From positions 1 through 47,370 of the forward strand of contig DXXG01000001.1 in the NCBI GenBank assembly GCA_019416455.1: DNA of 47,370 bases. The letters run 5' to 3'. The notes beneath the pieces are model-generated. The model was not told where the DNA came from, did not search any database, and saw only the letters and a list, made by a program, of their open reading frames with translations. This document shows positions 1 through 7,512 of the stretch, piece by piece. Position numbers and translations under genes: made by a program. Numbering within the stretch: the first letter of the stretch is position 1; each line of letters begins with the position of its first letter. Source of the stretch: Clostridiales bacterium. GTDB lineage: Bacteria > Bacillota > Clostridia > Oscillospirales > Acutalibacteraceae.

Positions 1-1
1 C

Positions 2-361
2 GCCCAGGAGAGCAAGAAAGCTGCCAGGGAGAAGGCTAAAGCCGTGGTAGAGGAACTGCACTCTATGAAGCTGAAAGAGGCTGCAAAGAAGGTGGAGGAT
101 GGTATTGAGGAAACGCTGACCTACTGCGATTTTCCCAGCGAACACTGGACTCGCATCCGCACCAACAATGTGATTGAGCGGTTAAACCGGGAGATCCGGC
201 GCCGCACCCGTGTGGTTGGAAGCTTCCCGGACGGCAACTCTGCTCTAATGCTGGTATGTGCCCGGCTCCGCCATGTGGCTGGCACACAGTGGGGCAACAG
301 AAAATACATGAACATGAAGCACCTGGAGGCTGCCGTTGGGGACGCCTCTATTGCTGGCTGA
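2..361 (+). CDS. IS256-family (mutator-type) transposase, C-terminal fragment cut by the window edge
   Basis: The frame is already open at the left edge, so the start lies outside the window; about 119 residues remain. The segment TRIRTNNVIERLNREIRRRT followed by RVVGSFPDG is the conserved C-terminal signature of IS256/mutator DDE transposases, which cut and paste their element through terminal inverted repeats. The final catalytic Glu of this family falls in the NVIERLN stretch. The stop is followed within about 30 bases by what may be the right end of the element. Whether the upstream part is intact cannot be judged from this window. Confidence 0.9.
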   Translation, partial: AQESKKAAREKAKAVVEELHSMKLKEAAKKVEDGIEETLTYCDFPSEHWTRIRTNNVIERLNREIRRRTRVVGSFPDGNSALMLVCARLRHVAGTQWGNRKYMNMKHLEAAVGDASIAG

Positions 362-389
362 CTTCATTTATTCCAGAGACTGCAAACTA

Positions 390-416
390 AATTTGCGAAA
401 GAATGTTGACACTACC
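390..416. repeat. Possible right terminal repeat of the IS256-like element
   Basis: A short segment 30 bases after the transposase stop, ending in GTTGACACTACC, has the look of an insertion-sequence end (it would read GGTAGTGTCAAC inward). The left end is outside the window, so the repeat cannot be paired and no target duplication can be tested. Confidence 0.35.
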
Positions 417-662
417 GATTAGCAGTAAAAGTCAAGAGATAATGTATAACCGAGGGTTATTCCCCTGCTTTTAACTGCAAATCCTCTTGTAATTCCTCAC
501 TTCAGTGCACCTCAACAGAACGCTTACTTACATAACCAAACTTTTGGGAAACAGATTTGTCAAGGGAGGATTACACAGGAAACACAATTTAGTAAGTTCA
601 ATTGTTGATGCATTTACAGTAAACGATGCCCGGATAAGCTCAAAAGTTTCTGCTGTTCATAT
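417..662. other. Stretch with no recognised gene
   Basis: Between the transposase end and the GNAT gene there is no frame with a plausible start, ribosome binding site and family resemblance. Both strands are broken by stops. It may be degraded sequence at the edge of the insertion element. Confidence 0.5.
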
Positions 663-1220
663 TTATAGGCAAGATGGAAGTGCCGGAATTTTGAAAGTTA
701 TTTGATACAAACCGAAAGGGAACCGCTTTAGTAACCGTTTATATTCCTGTGGACGAAAGCTGTTGCAATCCGATGCAAGAACAGAGTAATTTTCTCCTGC
801 ATCTTGAAATAAGTATCCAGTGTCAGTTATTCCATTTCTATTGTAAAACCGGATACGACTTTCTCTTTGGTTCGCATTTTCAGCAGACGTGTTTTCGGCT
901 TCTACATTCAAAACAATGTTTTTGGGGCTGTGCTTTCGCAGCCAATGAAGAATCATGCTGCCATAGCCTTTTGATTGGAATTTGGGATGGACAGCAAGAT
1001 ACAAAACAAAGATGTATTTATCATCCTCAGCCGTATAAAGGACGCCACAAAATTGAGCCTCATCATAGAAAGCCAAAAAATGAACATCTTTTCGGAACGC
1101 AAGAAGTTGTAATACCCACACTGGAATCTGCTCGTTTCTGGGAAATGCAGTTTTCAGAAGTTTGCAAATGTCCGGGTATTCCGGCAGCTTACGGGAAACT
1201 GGCCACACTTCCATTGACAT
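663..1220 (-). CDS. GNAT-family N-acetyltransferase
   Basis: A 185-residue protein, the size of a single GNAT domain. The acetyl-CoA binding region is visible around residues 70-100: strand FVLYLAVHPKFQSKGYGSMIL holds the R/Q-x-x-G-x-G/A-like loop (QSKGYG) of motif A, followed by the helix and a C-terminal FYNRNGITDTGYLF segment typical of motif B. The start at 1220 has GGAGGTG seven bases upstream. It follows the MFS gene on the same strand (87-bp gap) and may be cotranscribed with it. The substrate cannot be told; next to two efflux-type transporters, drug or metabolite acetylation is possible but not shown. Confidence 0.85.
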   Translation of the reverse strand: MSMEVWPVSRKLPEYPDICKLLKTAFPRNEQIPVWVLQLLAFRKDVHFLAFYDEAQFCGVLYTAEDDKYIFVLYLAVHPKFQSKGYGSMILHWLRKHSPKNIVLNVEAENTSAENANQRESRIRFYNRNGITDTGYLFQDAGENYSVLASDCNSFRPQEYKRLLKRFPFGLYQITFKIPALPSCL

Positions 1221-1306
1221 GGAATCACCTCCGAAACATCAGCTATGATTGTACCGAAAGCAATGGCAGACAGCTATTGAGTAAGACTGTTTGCCATTGC
1301 TTTTAA

Positions 1307-2476
1307 CTAAGATCCCATCGTATCATGCAATAACGCACCATAGCCTTTTTTCAGCCACATCCAGAAAAGAAGCAGTCCAACGGTGCAGATCGCACTGCCG
1401 AAGTAAAACGCGGCGGATAGATTCCAATCCGATAGAGCGCCAAACACCAGATTGGTTCCAATGGCAATCCCATCCACCAGCATACCACAGACGCTGAGTG
1501 CAGTAGCTCGGTTCCTGCTTGTGATTTGCCGGTTTTGGAGATCTGCCAGAAAGGGCTGAAACAGTGTGTTTGAGAGACGCAAAAGCAGCACGCTGATGAC
1601 AGACGGCAGGGCAAAAGGCGTAGATCCGAGTATCAGACAAGATGCCACCGCAAGAACACAGAACAAGGTAAAGGAACGGTGAACTCCAACTCGCTTGGTG
1701 AAGGCAGAAGAATATGCTCCCAGCAGCCCCAATAGTGTGGCAACAATATACACCAGACCGATCACAGAGTCGCTTACCCCGCAGCGCTCATACTGAAGCT
1801 GATTCAAGAACACGGTGATTGTCTGGTGGGCTTCTGACAGCAAAGCTACGCCCACAAGAAACAGGAGAAGCATGCGATTGGAAAAGATTTGGCAGAAACT
1901 CTCACGAAACGGCTCCGCTTCTGTTTTCTCAGCGTCGGTCTGACACACTTCGATCAATCCGAAAGAAAGCACCATGGCAAGTCCATAGCTAATTACTGTC
2001 AGCAAACCGGCCAGCCGATAATTATCTCCCACAAATACGGAGAACACCGCTGCTGCAATCAGCAGTCCAGCCATGCTCATACTGCTGTACAGACCAAATG
2101 CTTTTTGACTATCCGTTCCTTCGCAGGACAAATAGAGAATGCTGGAATCCACACCTGAGTAGCCGGCCAGCACCACACTAAGCATGATACGCTCTGCCAG
2201 AAATCCCCCAAAGCCGGTTGCCTGCCAAAATACGATTTTCGAAATAAAATAAAGAGTTGAACAGAAAATCATGGTGTTCCGATACCCAATTCTGTCGGCT
2301 ATCATTCCCCACGGAATTTCCAAAAGAATACCCAGAGCCAAAGAGATGCTTTCAATGACCGTGATTTCAAAGACTGTAACGCCCTGTGCTTGCCGATACA
2401 GCGTGGCAATCGGCCCATAGAAAACCATGCCCTGCAATAATGCCAAGGCATACATCATGTATAAGTTTTTCTTCAT
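1307..2476 (-). CDS. MFS transporter
   Basis: A 389-residue integral membrane protein with about 12 hydrophobic segments. After the second segment it has EIPWGMIADRIGYRNTM, matching the G-x-x-x-D-R-x-G-R-R-like loop 2-3 motif of the major facilitator superfamily. A 12-helix proton-driven exporter is the likely form, in the plasma membrane. AGGAAGGA stands 8 bases before ATG at 2476. It lies between the MATE gene and the GNAT gene, all on the minus strand, so the three may form one drug or metabolite efflux cluster controlled by the nearby MerR regulator. The substrate is unknown. Confidence 0.88.
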   Translation of the reverse strand: MKKNLYMMYALALLQGMVFYGPIATLYRQAQGVTVFEITVIESISLALGILLEIPWGMIADRIGYRNTMIFCSTLYFISKIVFWQATGFGGFLAERIMLSVVLAGYSGVDSSILYLSCEGTDSQKAFGLYSSMSMAGLLIAAAVFSVFVGDNYRLAGLLTVISYGLAMVLSFGLIEVCQTDAEKTEAEPFRESFCQIFSNRMLLLFLVGVALLSEAHQTITVFLNQLQYERCGVSDSVIGLVYIVATLLGLLGAYSSAFTKRVGVHRSFTLFCVLAVASCLILGSTPFALPSVISVLLLRLSNTLFQPFLADLQNRQITSRNRATALSVCGMLVDGIAIGTNLVFGALSDWNLSAAFYFGSAICTVGLLLFWMWLKKGYGALLHDTMGS

Positions 2477-2680
2477 AGTTTCGATCCTTCCTGAATTTTG
2501 GGTACAACAACCAGACGTCCGTTAAGTGACGCCTAGATCCTGGTATTCTGAAGTAACCCAAAAATCAGATTGGATAATTCATGCCACACTGTTCCTCCTG
2601 ATACTTCAATACTACAGCAATTATATAATACTGCGGGACTTTTCAGAATGTCAAATTAATTAACGGCATATCTACAAACT
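2477..2680 (-). promoter_or_regulatory. MATE-MFS gap with a possible promoter and orphan ribosome binding site
   Basis: On the minus strand a TATAAT hexamer lies at 2620-2625 with a poor -35, followed by AGGAGG and a GTG-initiated 18-codon frame at 2533-2589 (begins VWHELSNL) that ends before the MFS start. The short frame could be a leader peptide or the remnant of a lost gene; I do not recognise it. The MFS gene may thus have its own promoter. Confidence 0.3.
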
Positions 2681-4048
2681 TTATGTAGTGTTCTTTGGGC
2701 CTCTGGGAGTACATAGCCGTATTTTACGGACTTCCATGCCGATAAGAAGAACGGAAATTAAAATTGTACAGCCTTCTGCAAACGGAACTGCCAGCCATAC
2801 TCCATTGATTCCCCAAAAACCCGGCAAAGTCAAAAGGAAAAGGAGCAGCAGAGAAAAAGAACGAAGAAATGTAATGATACCGGACAAATATCCCTTTCCA
2901 TAAGCCATAAAGCGGATCGCACTGAAGATATTGATGCCTGAAAACAAAAATCCAAGTCCATACAGACGCATTCCGACAACGGCAAGGTCGTAGACAGGAC
3001 TTTCGGAAGCTGCAAAGAAACTTACTCCAAGCGGTGCTAAAAGGAATGTTGCCCCATACAGAAGCAGAGGAGATCCAAGGAAAAATCGGTATGCATATCG
3101 TTCCAATGCGCGGCAAACGGATTGATTTTTCTCTCCATACGCATACCCCAACGGCGGTGCTATTCCCATGGACACACCAAAGTAAACACCGATCACCAGA
3201 AATTGCAGATACATGATGATAGAAACAGCCGCAATACCGTCCTCTCCGGCAAATGTCATTGCGGTACGATTGAACACAATAGTGGTAATCGCAATCGCCA
3301 ACTGATCCACAAATTCTGATACGCCGTTGACCATACAGCGAATGCCCAATGGTATTTTTAATCCGTGAACTGTGAAAGTGAGCTGTTTTTTTCTAAACAA
3401 AAAGTAAAAAATCCCCATACAGGTGGAAACCAGCAGCCCCATAATCGTGGCAGCCGCGGCGCCGTGAATGCCAAAATTGCATTGTGCCACCAGAATATAG
3501 TCCAAAATAATGTTGCAGATCCCGCCTGAGAGCGCCGTTAAGAAGCTATACGTCGGGGAACCATCTACCCGGATAAAATAGGTAAATAGCTCTTTACAGA
3601 TAACCAAGGGAGCACCAAACAACCACCAAAGCGCATACGCTCTGCAATCGTTAATAGTCAATTCTGTTGCGCCCAGGAAGTTCAGCATGCCCGTCAGGTT
3701 GCCGATCATAACCAGAGAAACCAGACACCCCAGAAAAAGTGATGCCAATGCGCTGACGGAAAAAGCTCGATTTGCCTCAGCCCGTTTTTGGGCACCAATA
3801 AGAATTGCTGCCACAGCGCTGCCTCCTGTGCCAAAAATCAGAGCGATACCAGTCAGAATGTTGACAATGGGATACACAATATTGATGGCCGCCAGCGCAT
3901 TTGTTCCCACATATGAAGACACAAAAATACCATCCACCATGGTGTACAGTGTATTAAACAGCGATGTCAAATAGGTCGGAACAATAAATCGAAACAATTT
4001 CCCAAGCCGGACATCATTAGCAGAAGAAAAAATCAATGTTTTTTCCAT
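2681..4048 (-). CDS. MATE-family multidrug efflux transporter
   Basis: A 455-residue membrane protein with about 12 hydrophobic helices, typical MATE length. The N-terminal part reads LFRFIVPTYLTSLFNTLYTMVDGIFVSSYVG then ALAAINIVYPI, the characteristic start of Na+/H+-coupled MATE exporters, and the second half repeats the pattern. These carry cationic drugs or metabolites out across the plasma membrane. The start at 4048 has GGAGGGTG six bases upstream. It is transcribed divergently from the MerR gene, from a promoter with a 19-bp spacer over a dyad. It is therefore the most direct target of that regulator. Confidence 0.92.
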   Translation of the reverse strand: MEKTLIFSSANDVRLGKLFRFIVPTYLTSLFNTLYTMVDGIFVSSYVGTNALAAINIVYPIVNILTGIALIFGTGGSAVAAILIGAQKRAEANRAFSVSALASLFLGCLVSLVMIGNLTGMLNFLGATELTINDCRAYALWWLFGAPLVICKELFTYFIRVDGSPTYSFLTALSGGICNIILDYILVAQCNFGIHGAAAATIMGLLVSTCMGIFYFLFRKKQLTFTVHGLKIPLGIRCMVNGVSEFVDQLAIAITTIVFNRTAMTFAGEDGIAAVSIIMYLQFLVIGVYFGVSMGIAPPLGYAYGEKNQSVCRALERYAYRFFLGSPLLLYGATFLLAPLGVSFFAASESPVYDLAVVGMRLYGLGFLFSGINIFSAIRFMAYGKGYLSGIITFLRSFSLLLLFLLTLPGFWGINGVWLAVPFAEGCTILISVLLIGMEVRKIRLCTPRGPKNTT

Positions 4049-4070
4049 TTGTCACCCTCCTTACCTGTCC

Positions 4071-4101
4071 AGTATAATCCTTCAAGCAACTTGAAGGTCA
4101 A
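4071..4101 (-). promoter_or_regulatory. MerR-type promoter and operator of the MATE gene
   Basis: Reading the minus strand, -35 TTGACC (4096-4101) and -10 TATACT (4071-4076) are separated by exactly 19 bp. The spacer holds a perfect dyad, CCTTCAAG-N3-CTTGAAGG, at 4079-4097. Over-long 19-20 bp spacers spanned by a dyad are the hallmark of promoters that MerR-family activators untwist when the inducer is bound. Confidence 0.85.
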
Positions 4102-4119
4102 GAGGTATTATGTTATAGT
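4091..4119 (+). promoter_or_regulatory. Divergent promoter of the MerR gene
   Basis: TTGAAG (4091-4096), a 17-bp spacer and TATAGT (4114-4119) lie 20 bp before the MerR start codon. The -35 overlaps the right half of the operator dyad, so MerR binding would also repress its own gene. Confidence 0.6.
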
Positions 4120-4138
4120 GGGGAAAAGGAGAGGTTTT

Positions 4139-4894
4139 ATGGATACACGCTTTCATATTGGAGAAATTGCACGTTTTTTTGAGCTTCCCGCATCTACTCT
4201 GAGATATTGGGAGGAATGTGGGGTAATATCCCCAGAGAAATGTCAGGAGAACCAATACAGAACTTACTCGATACCGGATCTTATGACCATCTCTGACGTT
4301 ATTTTCTACAAGAATTTAGGGATACCCTTAAAGGAAATCCGGGATATGGAAAAAAATACTCCAGGGCAGCAAAAACAGCTTCTGGAAGAAAAAGCAGAGT
4401 TGCTGTTAGAACAGCAGCAGGCGTTGGTTCGCCGCCTGAAAAAAATGCAAACTCGTTTGACGGCGGTGCGTACATTGGAAGAATTGGAAGCAGTACCCTA
4501 CCGCATCGCTGATATTGATAGTCAATATATTGTGTCTTTTGAGTTGATTGAAAAGGACAAACTCTTCCAGTATATTGAAAATCCCTATTTGTATTCCAGG
4601 GTACAGCATTCCAGCGATCTGACGACAGAACGGCGGGGATTGACCATCCCTTTGGAGCAGGCGGCAAGTTTCCCACCAGATCAAATTCTATGGGAGAAAA
4701 ACAACAGCCGCTATGTCGTGTTCTTGATGAAAGAAGAAATCAGCAGCGAATTTCCAAACAATTTGCAGCAAAAGTTGAAAGAAGTACAAAAGACATATCG
4801 CACCGGAAGCATTATCAGCCGTTTTCTGCTGTGCGGTCAAGAAAACGGGAAAACATATGATTTTTACAAAACTTTTGTAGAAATTCTTTCATAG
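4139..4894 (+). CDS. MerR-family transcriptional regulator
   Basis: A 251-residue protein. Residues 1-70 (FHIGEIARFFELPASTLRYWEE and following DLMTISDVIFYKNLGIPLKEI) are the winged-helix DNA-binding domain of MerR proteins. A coiled-coil dimerisation helix rich in Glu/Gln/Leu follows to about residue 120. The C-terminal 130 residues resemble no metal-binding MerR tail (no Cys pair) and probably form a ligand-binding domain like those of multidrug sensors. The start at 4139 is preferred over in-frame upstream codons because AAAGGAGAGG precedes it. It sits 90 bp from the divergent MATE gene and very likely activates it on binding a drug-like ligand. Confidence 0.88.
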   Translation: MDTRFHIGEIARFFELPASTLRYWEECGVISPEKCQENQYRTYSIPDLMTISDVIFYKNLGIPLKEIRDMEKNTPGQQKQLLEEKAELLLEQQQALVRRLKKMQTRLTAVRTLEELEAVPYRIADIDSQYIVSFELIEKDKLFQYIENPYLYSRVQHSSDLTTERRGLTIPLEQAASFPPDQILWEKNNSRYVVFLMKEEISSEFPNNLQQKLKEVQKTYRTGSIISRFLLCGQENGKTYDFYKTFVEILS

Positions 4895-4920
4895 ACCATT
4901 AGAGTGTAAAACTGGCAACA

Positions 4921-4955
4921 AAGGGTTGACAAATAATGTCAGCCCTTTTTTGTTG
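4921..4955 (+). terminator. Rho-independent terminator after the MerR gene
   Basis: AAGGGTTGACA and TGTCAGCCCTT form an 11-bp stem (one G-U) with a 5-base loop, followed by a run of six T residues. Confidence 0.85.
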
Positions 4956-5281
4956 TGTTTATGCGAGCCTTCGCTTTGTCAGTGATAAATTGAATGAGTT
5001 TTCTAAAGGAGAAAAATTGATTGGCCGTTCCCACGGGATTCAGATGAGTTCCTTGGTATGCTCTTATCCGCACAAACCAATTTCCTTAGAAAAGCATTCC
5101 ATACACTTTCTGTACTTGCGAGTAATTTCGCTCACTCCCCCCTGGTGTAAGTATTTGTGTTTTCCTACATAAAGAGAAATTTGTCGCTTGTCCGTTTTTG
5201 CTGGACAGATTCGTCAATTCTGGTGGGCATTTCCATGGAATGTGATAAGGATAGCCTCATATCTTAAAAGGAGGTGGTACT
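4956..5281. other. Leader region of the serine recombinase
   Basis: No gene recognised. The region is moderately AT-rich and ends with a very good AAAAGGAGG ribosome binding site at 5266-5274, serving the recombinase frame. No clear -35/-10 pair was found. Confidence 0.4.
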
Positions 5282-5896
5282 ATCAAAGACATAAAGTATG
5301 GGTATATCCGGGTATCCAGCAGAGACCAGAACGAAGAACGTCAGCGGATTGCCATGGCAGAGCAATGCGTACCGGAACAGAATGTCTATATAGATAAACA
5401 TTCCGGAAAGGATTTCAGCCGACCAAACTACCAGCGTCTGCTTCGGCGCTTAAAGCCGGGGAACTTACTCTACATTTTAAGTATTGACAGGTTAGGACGG
5501 AATTACGAGGAAATCCAAAATCAGTGGCGTGCGCTTACCAAGGAGAAGGGCGTGGACATCTGCGTGATCGACATGCCCTTACTTGACACTCGCCGGGACA
5601 AGGATCTGATGGGAACTTTTATCGCGGATCTGACGCTGCAGATTCTCAGTTTTGTGGCGCAGAGCGAACGGGAGAACATCCATAGCCGGCAGGCGGAAGG
5701 CATTGCCGCGGCCAAAGCTCGTGGGGTGCGGTTTGGAAGGCCAGAGCTGAAAGTTCCCGGAGATTTCTCTCAGATGGTGGGAAAATGGGAGCAGAAGGAA
5801 ATCACTCTTGCAGAGGCCGCAAGGCGCTGCGGGATGAGCGAGTCCACTTTCTATCGTCGGCTGCGGGTATTTCGTCTGAGCCGTGGGAAATCCTGA
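5282..5896 (+). CDS. Serine recombinase (Hin/resolvase-type DNA invertase), apparent ATC start
   Basis: Without an upstream start the frame would begin at ATG 5354, but the reading frame is open upstream and encodes the missing family N-terminus, KYGYIRVSSRDQNEERQ, directly after an ideal AAAAGGAGG. The codon where ATG is expected (5282-5284) is ATC. With that start the protein is 204 residues, the normal size of Hin-type invertases and small resolvases. Ser12 in YIRVSS is the catalytic nucleophile; SIDRLGRN and the long E-helix region SFVAQSERENIHSRQAEGI are conserved. Residues about 150-204 hold the helix-turn-helix (ITLAEAARRCGMSESTFYRR). Starting at 5354 would remove the nucleophile. The enzyme lies 270 bp from inverted hix-like repeats and is the obvious candidate to flip them. 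If ATC is not used, the gene is inactive. Confidence 0.88.
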   Translation: MKDIKYGYIRVSSRDQNEERQRIAMAEQCVPEQNVYIDKHSGKDFSRPNYQRLLRRLKPGNLLYILSIDRLGRNYEEIQNQWRALTKEKGVDICVIDMPLLDTRRDKDLMGTFIADLTLQILSFVAQSERENIHSRQAEGIAAAKARGVRFGRPELKVPGDFSQMVGKWEQKEITLAEAARRCGMSESTFYRRLRVFRLSRGKS

Positions 5897-5950
5897 TTCC
5901 CATCTAACAAGAGGCGATATCATGAGCAGCCTTATTTAATGCCATAAGAG

Positions 5951-5985
5951 AAGCCAGCGTCCAAAAGACGCTGGCTTTCACTTTG
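5951..5985 (+). terminator. Terminator-like hairpin after the recombinase
   Basis: A perfect 11-bp stem (5951-5961 with 5967-5977, AAGCCAGCGTC arm) with a 5-base CAAAA loop. The following sequence is only moderately T-rich (TCACTTTGTT). It would insulate the recombinase from the invertible promoter downstream. Confidence 0.7.
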
Positions 5986-6164
5986 TTCAAACTTAGGTAA
6001 TATGATTCGCTTGCTGCCCTTAATAGAGAATGCATACTTCTTGCTGGATCCATCCCCTATTTGATTTTAATTTTCCTATTTTCGGACCATCCCAATATCT
6101 AGCACTCGAGATACGCCACGGCTGGAAATACGGAGATTCTTCCTAAAAATAGACAAAAAGAAAA

Positions 6165-6306
6165 CTGTCAAAAAGTAGAATTTTTGATAGTGAAAGTTTT
6201 TTGGCAAATATTTTATGGAAGGGGGTTAAGGAACTACCAAAACAAACCGATAACAATAATGAAACAGATAAAAAAGAAAACTATCAAAAATTCTACTTTT
6301 TGAAAA
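6165..6306. repeat. Putative invertible DNA segment between hix-like inverted repeats
   Basis: Positions 6168-6190 and 6281-6303 are perfect 23-bp inverted copies (24 bp with 6191/6280), enclosing 88 bp. Each copy is itself a near-palindrome, TCAAAAA-N6-TTTTTGA, with cores GTAGAA (left) and TTCTAC (right). The two central bases are AG and CT, so the sites are asymmetric and face each other. Salmonella Hin and its relatives recombine at 26-bp hix-type sites with the same TCAAAAA/TTTTTGA half-sites around an asymmetric 2-bp overlap, and head-to-head sites give inversion. A serine recombinase gene ends 270 bp upstream. The enclosed DNA carries a sigma28-like promoter pointing at the TnpB-like gene. 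A simple large hairpin or operator pair cannot be excluded without showing both orientations. Confidence 0.72.
6227..6253 (+). promoter_or_regulatory. Sigma28 (FliA/SigD) type flagellar promoter inside the invertible segment
   Basis: TAAG (6227-6230), 15 bases, then ACCGATAA (6246-6253) matches the flagellar sigma consensus TAAA-N15-GCCGATAA at 10 of 12 positions with the exact spacing. In the orientation seen it reads toward the TnpB-like gene, whose ATG is 80 bp further, so this copy is in the ON state. Inversion would point it at the recombinase terminator. Confidence 0.7.
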
Positions 6307-6333
6307 CAAAGAACGTGGAAGGAGGGGAAAAGT

Positions 6334-7512
6334 ATGACCAGCAAAACCGAGAGCAATACCAGCAAACCGGACGTTCAGTACAACACGATCAAGGCTCCCC
6401 TCTACCCTACGCCGGAGCAGAAAGAGTTGTTTCAAAAAACTTTTGACTGCTGCAGATACATCTGGAATAAGATGCTGGAGGATCACGAGCGATTTTACTA
6501 TGAGGCCGACGCCCACTTCATCCCCACCCCCGCCAAATACAAAAAACAAGCCCCCTTCCTGAAGGAAGTAGACAACCAGGCGCTGATTCAGGAGTATAAC
6601 AAGCTCTCCCAGGCATTCCGCAATTTTTTCCGCAATCCCAAAGCCTTCGGATATCCCAAGTTCAAGCGGAAAAAGAATGACCGCGACACCTTTACCGCCT
6701 GTAATCATGTGATGGGTAACAGCTCCACCATCTACTTGACAAAGGACGCCGTCCGCATGACAAAAGCCGGGCTGATCCGTACCAAGCTCCCCCGCCGCCC
6801 CAGAAGCGGTTGGAGGCTCACCCGGGTCACGGTGGAGCGCACCAAAACCGGCAAATATTACGGTTATCTGCTTTTTGCATGCCCCGTACGTCAGCCCGAA
6901 CCAGTAAAGCCAACTGCCGATACCACCATCGGCCTGAAATATTCCGTGTCTCACTTTTACGAGACAGATCACGGCCTGACCGCCGACCCGCCTCACTGGC
7001 TGCGGCAGTCTCAGGAAAAGGCATCCGCCATCCAAAAAAAGCTTTCCCGATTGCAGAAAGGTTCCAAAAACTATGAGAACCTGGTGCAGAAATACCGTTT
7101 GCTCCACGAACACATCGCCAACCAGCGGCGCGACTTCGCGCACAAGGAATCCCGGCGGATAGCCAACGCTTGGGATGCCGTGTGTATCCGGGACGACTCC
7201 CTTAAGGCGATTTCCGAGGAACTGGGCGGCAGCAGCGTGCGGGACACCGGTTTCGGCATGTTTCGTGAGATGCTCCGCTACAAGCTGGAAAGACAGGGCA
7301 AACAGCTCTTAGAGGTAAACCGCTTCGAGCCTACCACCAAGGTCTGTTCCGTCTGTGGAGCGGTCAATGAGAAGCTTTCACCAAGGACCCGCCGCTGGGT
7401 ATGCCCCGTGTGCGGTACAGAACACCAGCGTGGAAAGAACGCCGCCCTCAACATCAAAGCCCGGGGGCTGGCAGATTATCAGAAAAAACAGGCTGCGCCG
7501 TCAGCCTCTTAG
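6334..7512 (+). CDS. Nuclease-dead TnpB-family protein (TldR-like RNA-guided repressor candidate)
   Basis: A 392-residue IS605/IS607 OrfB (TnpB) homologue, full length: N-terminal wedge domain (YNTIKAPLYPTPEQKELF at 16-33), central region, then RuvC with an intact CxxC-CxxC zinc ribbon (C338, C341, C357, C360). All three RuvC acids are replaced. The IGLD motif reads IGLK (K202), the V-E-D-L-like motif reads CIRDD (R286), and the DRDxNAA motif reads QRGKNAA (Q365, G367). Codons at 6937, 7189 and 7432 confirm this. TnpB without these residues cannot cut DNA but can still bind a guide RNA and its target, as shown for TnpB-derived repressors (TldR), one group of which sits beside flagellin genes. 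Here too a flagellin follows. No tnpA is present, suggesting domestication. GGAAGGAGGGG precedes ATG. Expected role: repressing another flagellin gene by a guide encoded downstream. Confidence 0.9.
   Translation: MTSKTESNTSKPDVQYNTIKAPLYPTPEQKELFQKTFDCCRYIWNKMLEDHERFYYEADAHFIPTPAKYKKQAPFLKEVDNQALIQEYNKLSQAFRNFFRNPKAFGYPKFKRKKNDRDTFTACNHVMGNSSTIYLTKDAVRMTKAGLIRTKLPRRPRSGWRLTRVTVERTKTGKYYGYLLFACPVRQPEPVKPTADTTIGLKYSVSHFYETDHGLTADPPHWLRQSQEKASAIQKKLSRLQKGSKNYENLVQKYRLLHEHIANQRRDFAHKESRRIANAWDAVCIRDDSLKAISEELGGSSVRDTGFGMFREMLRYKLERQGKQLLEVNRFEPTTKVCSVCGAVNEKLSPRTRRWVCPVCGTEHQRGKNAALNIKARGLADYQKKQAAPSAS

Noticed and set aside
5188..5397. A 69-codon frame overlapping the recombinase start
   Set aside because: It is the neighbouring frame of the conserved recombinase N-terminus and has no support of its own.
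6168..6303. Insertion-sequence terminal repeats or CRISPR-like repeats
   Set aside because: Only two inverted copies, no transposase between them, and an internal palindrome with asymmetric core, which fits recombinase crossover sites better.
6226..7143. A 305-codon minus-strand frame opposite the TnpB-like gene
   Set aside because: It covers the invertible promoter and TnpB coding sequence and has no recognisable domain.
6334..7512. Active IS605 or IS607 transposon
   Set aside because: No tnpA is adjacent and the TnpB catalytic residues are gone, so a domesticated gene is more likely than a mobile element.
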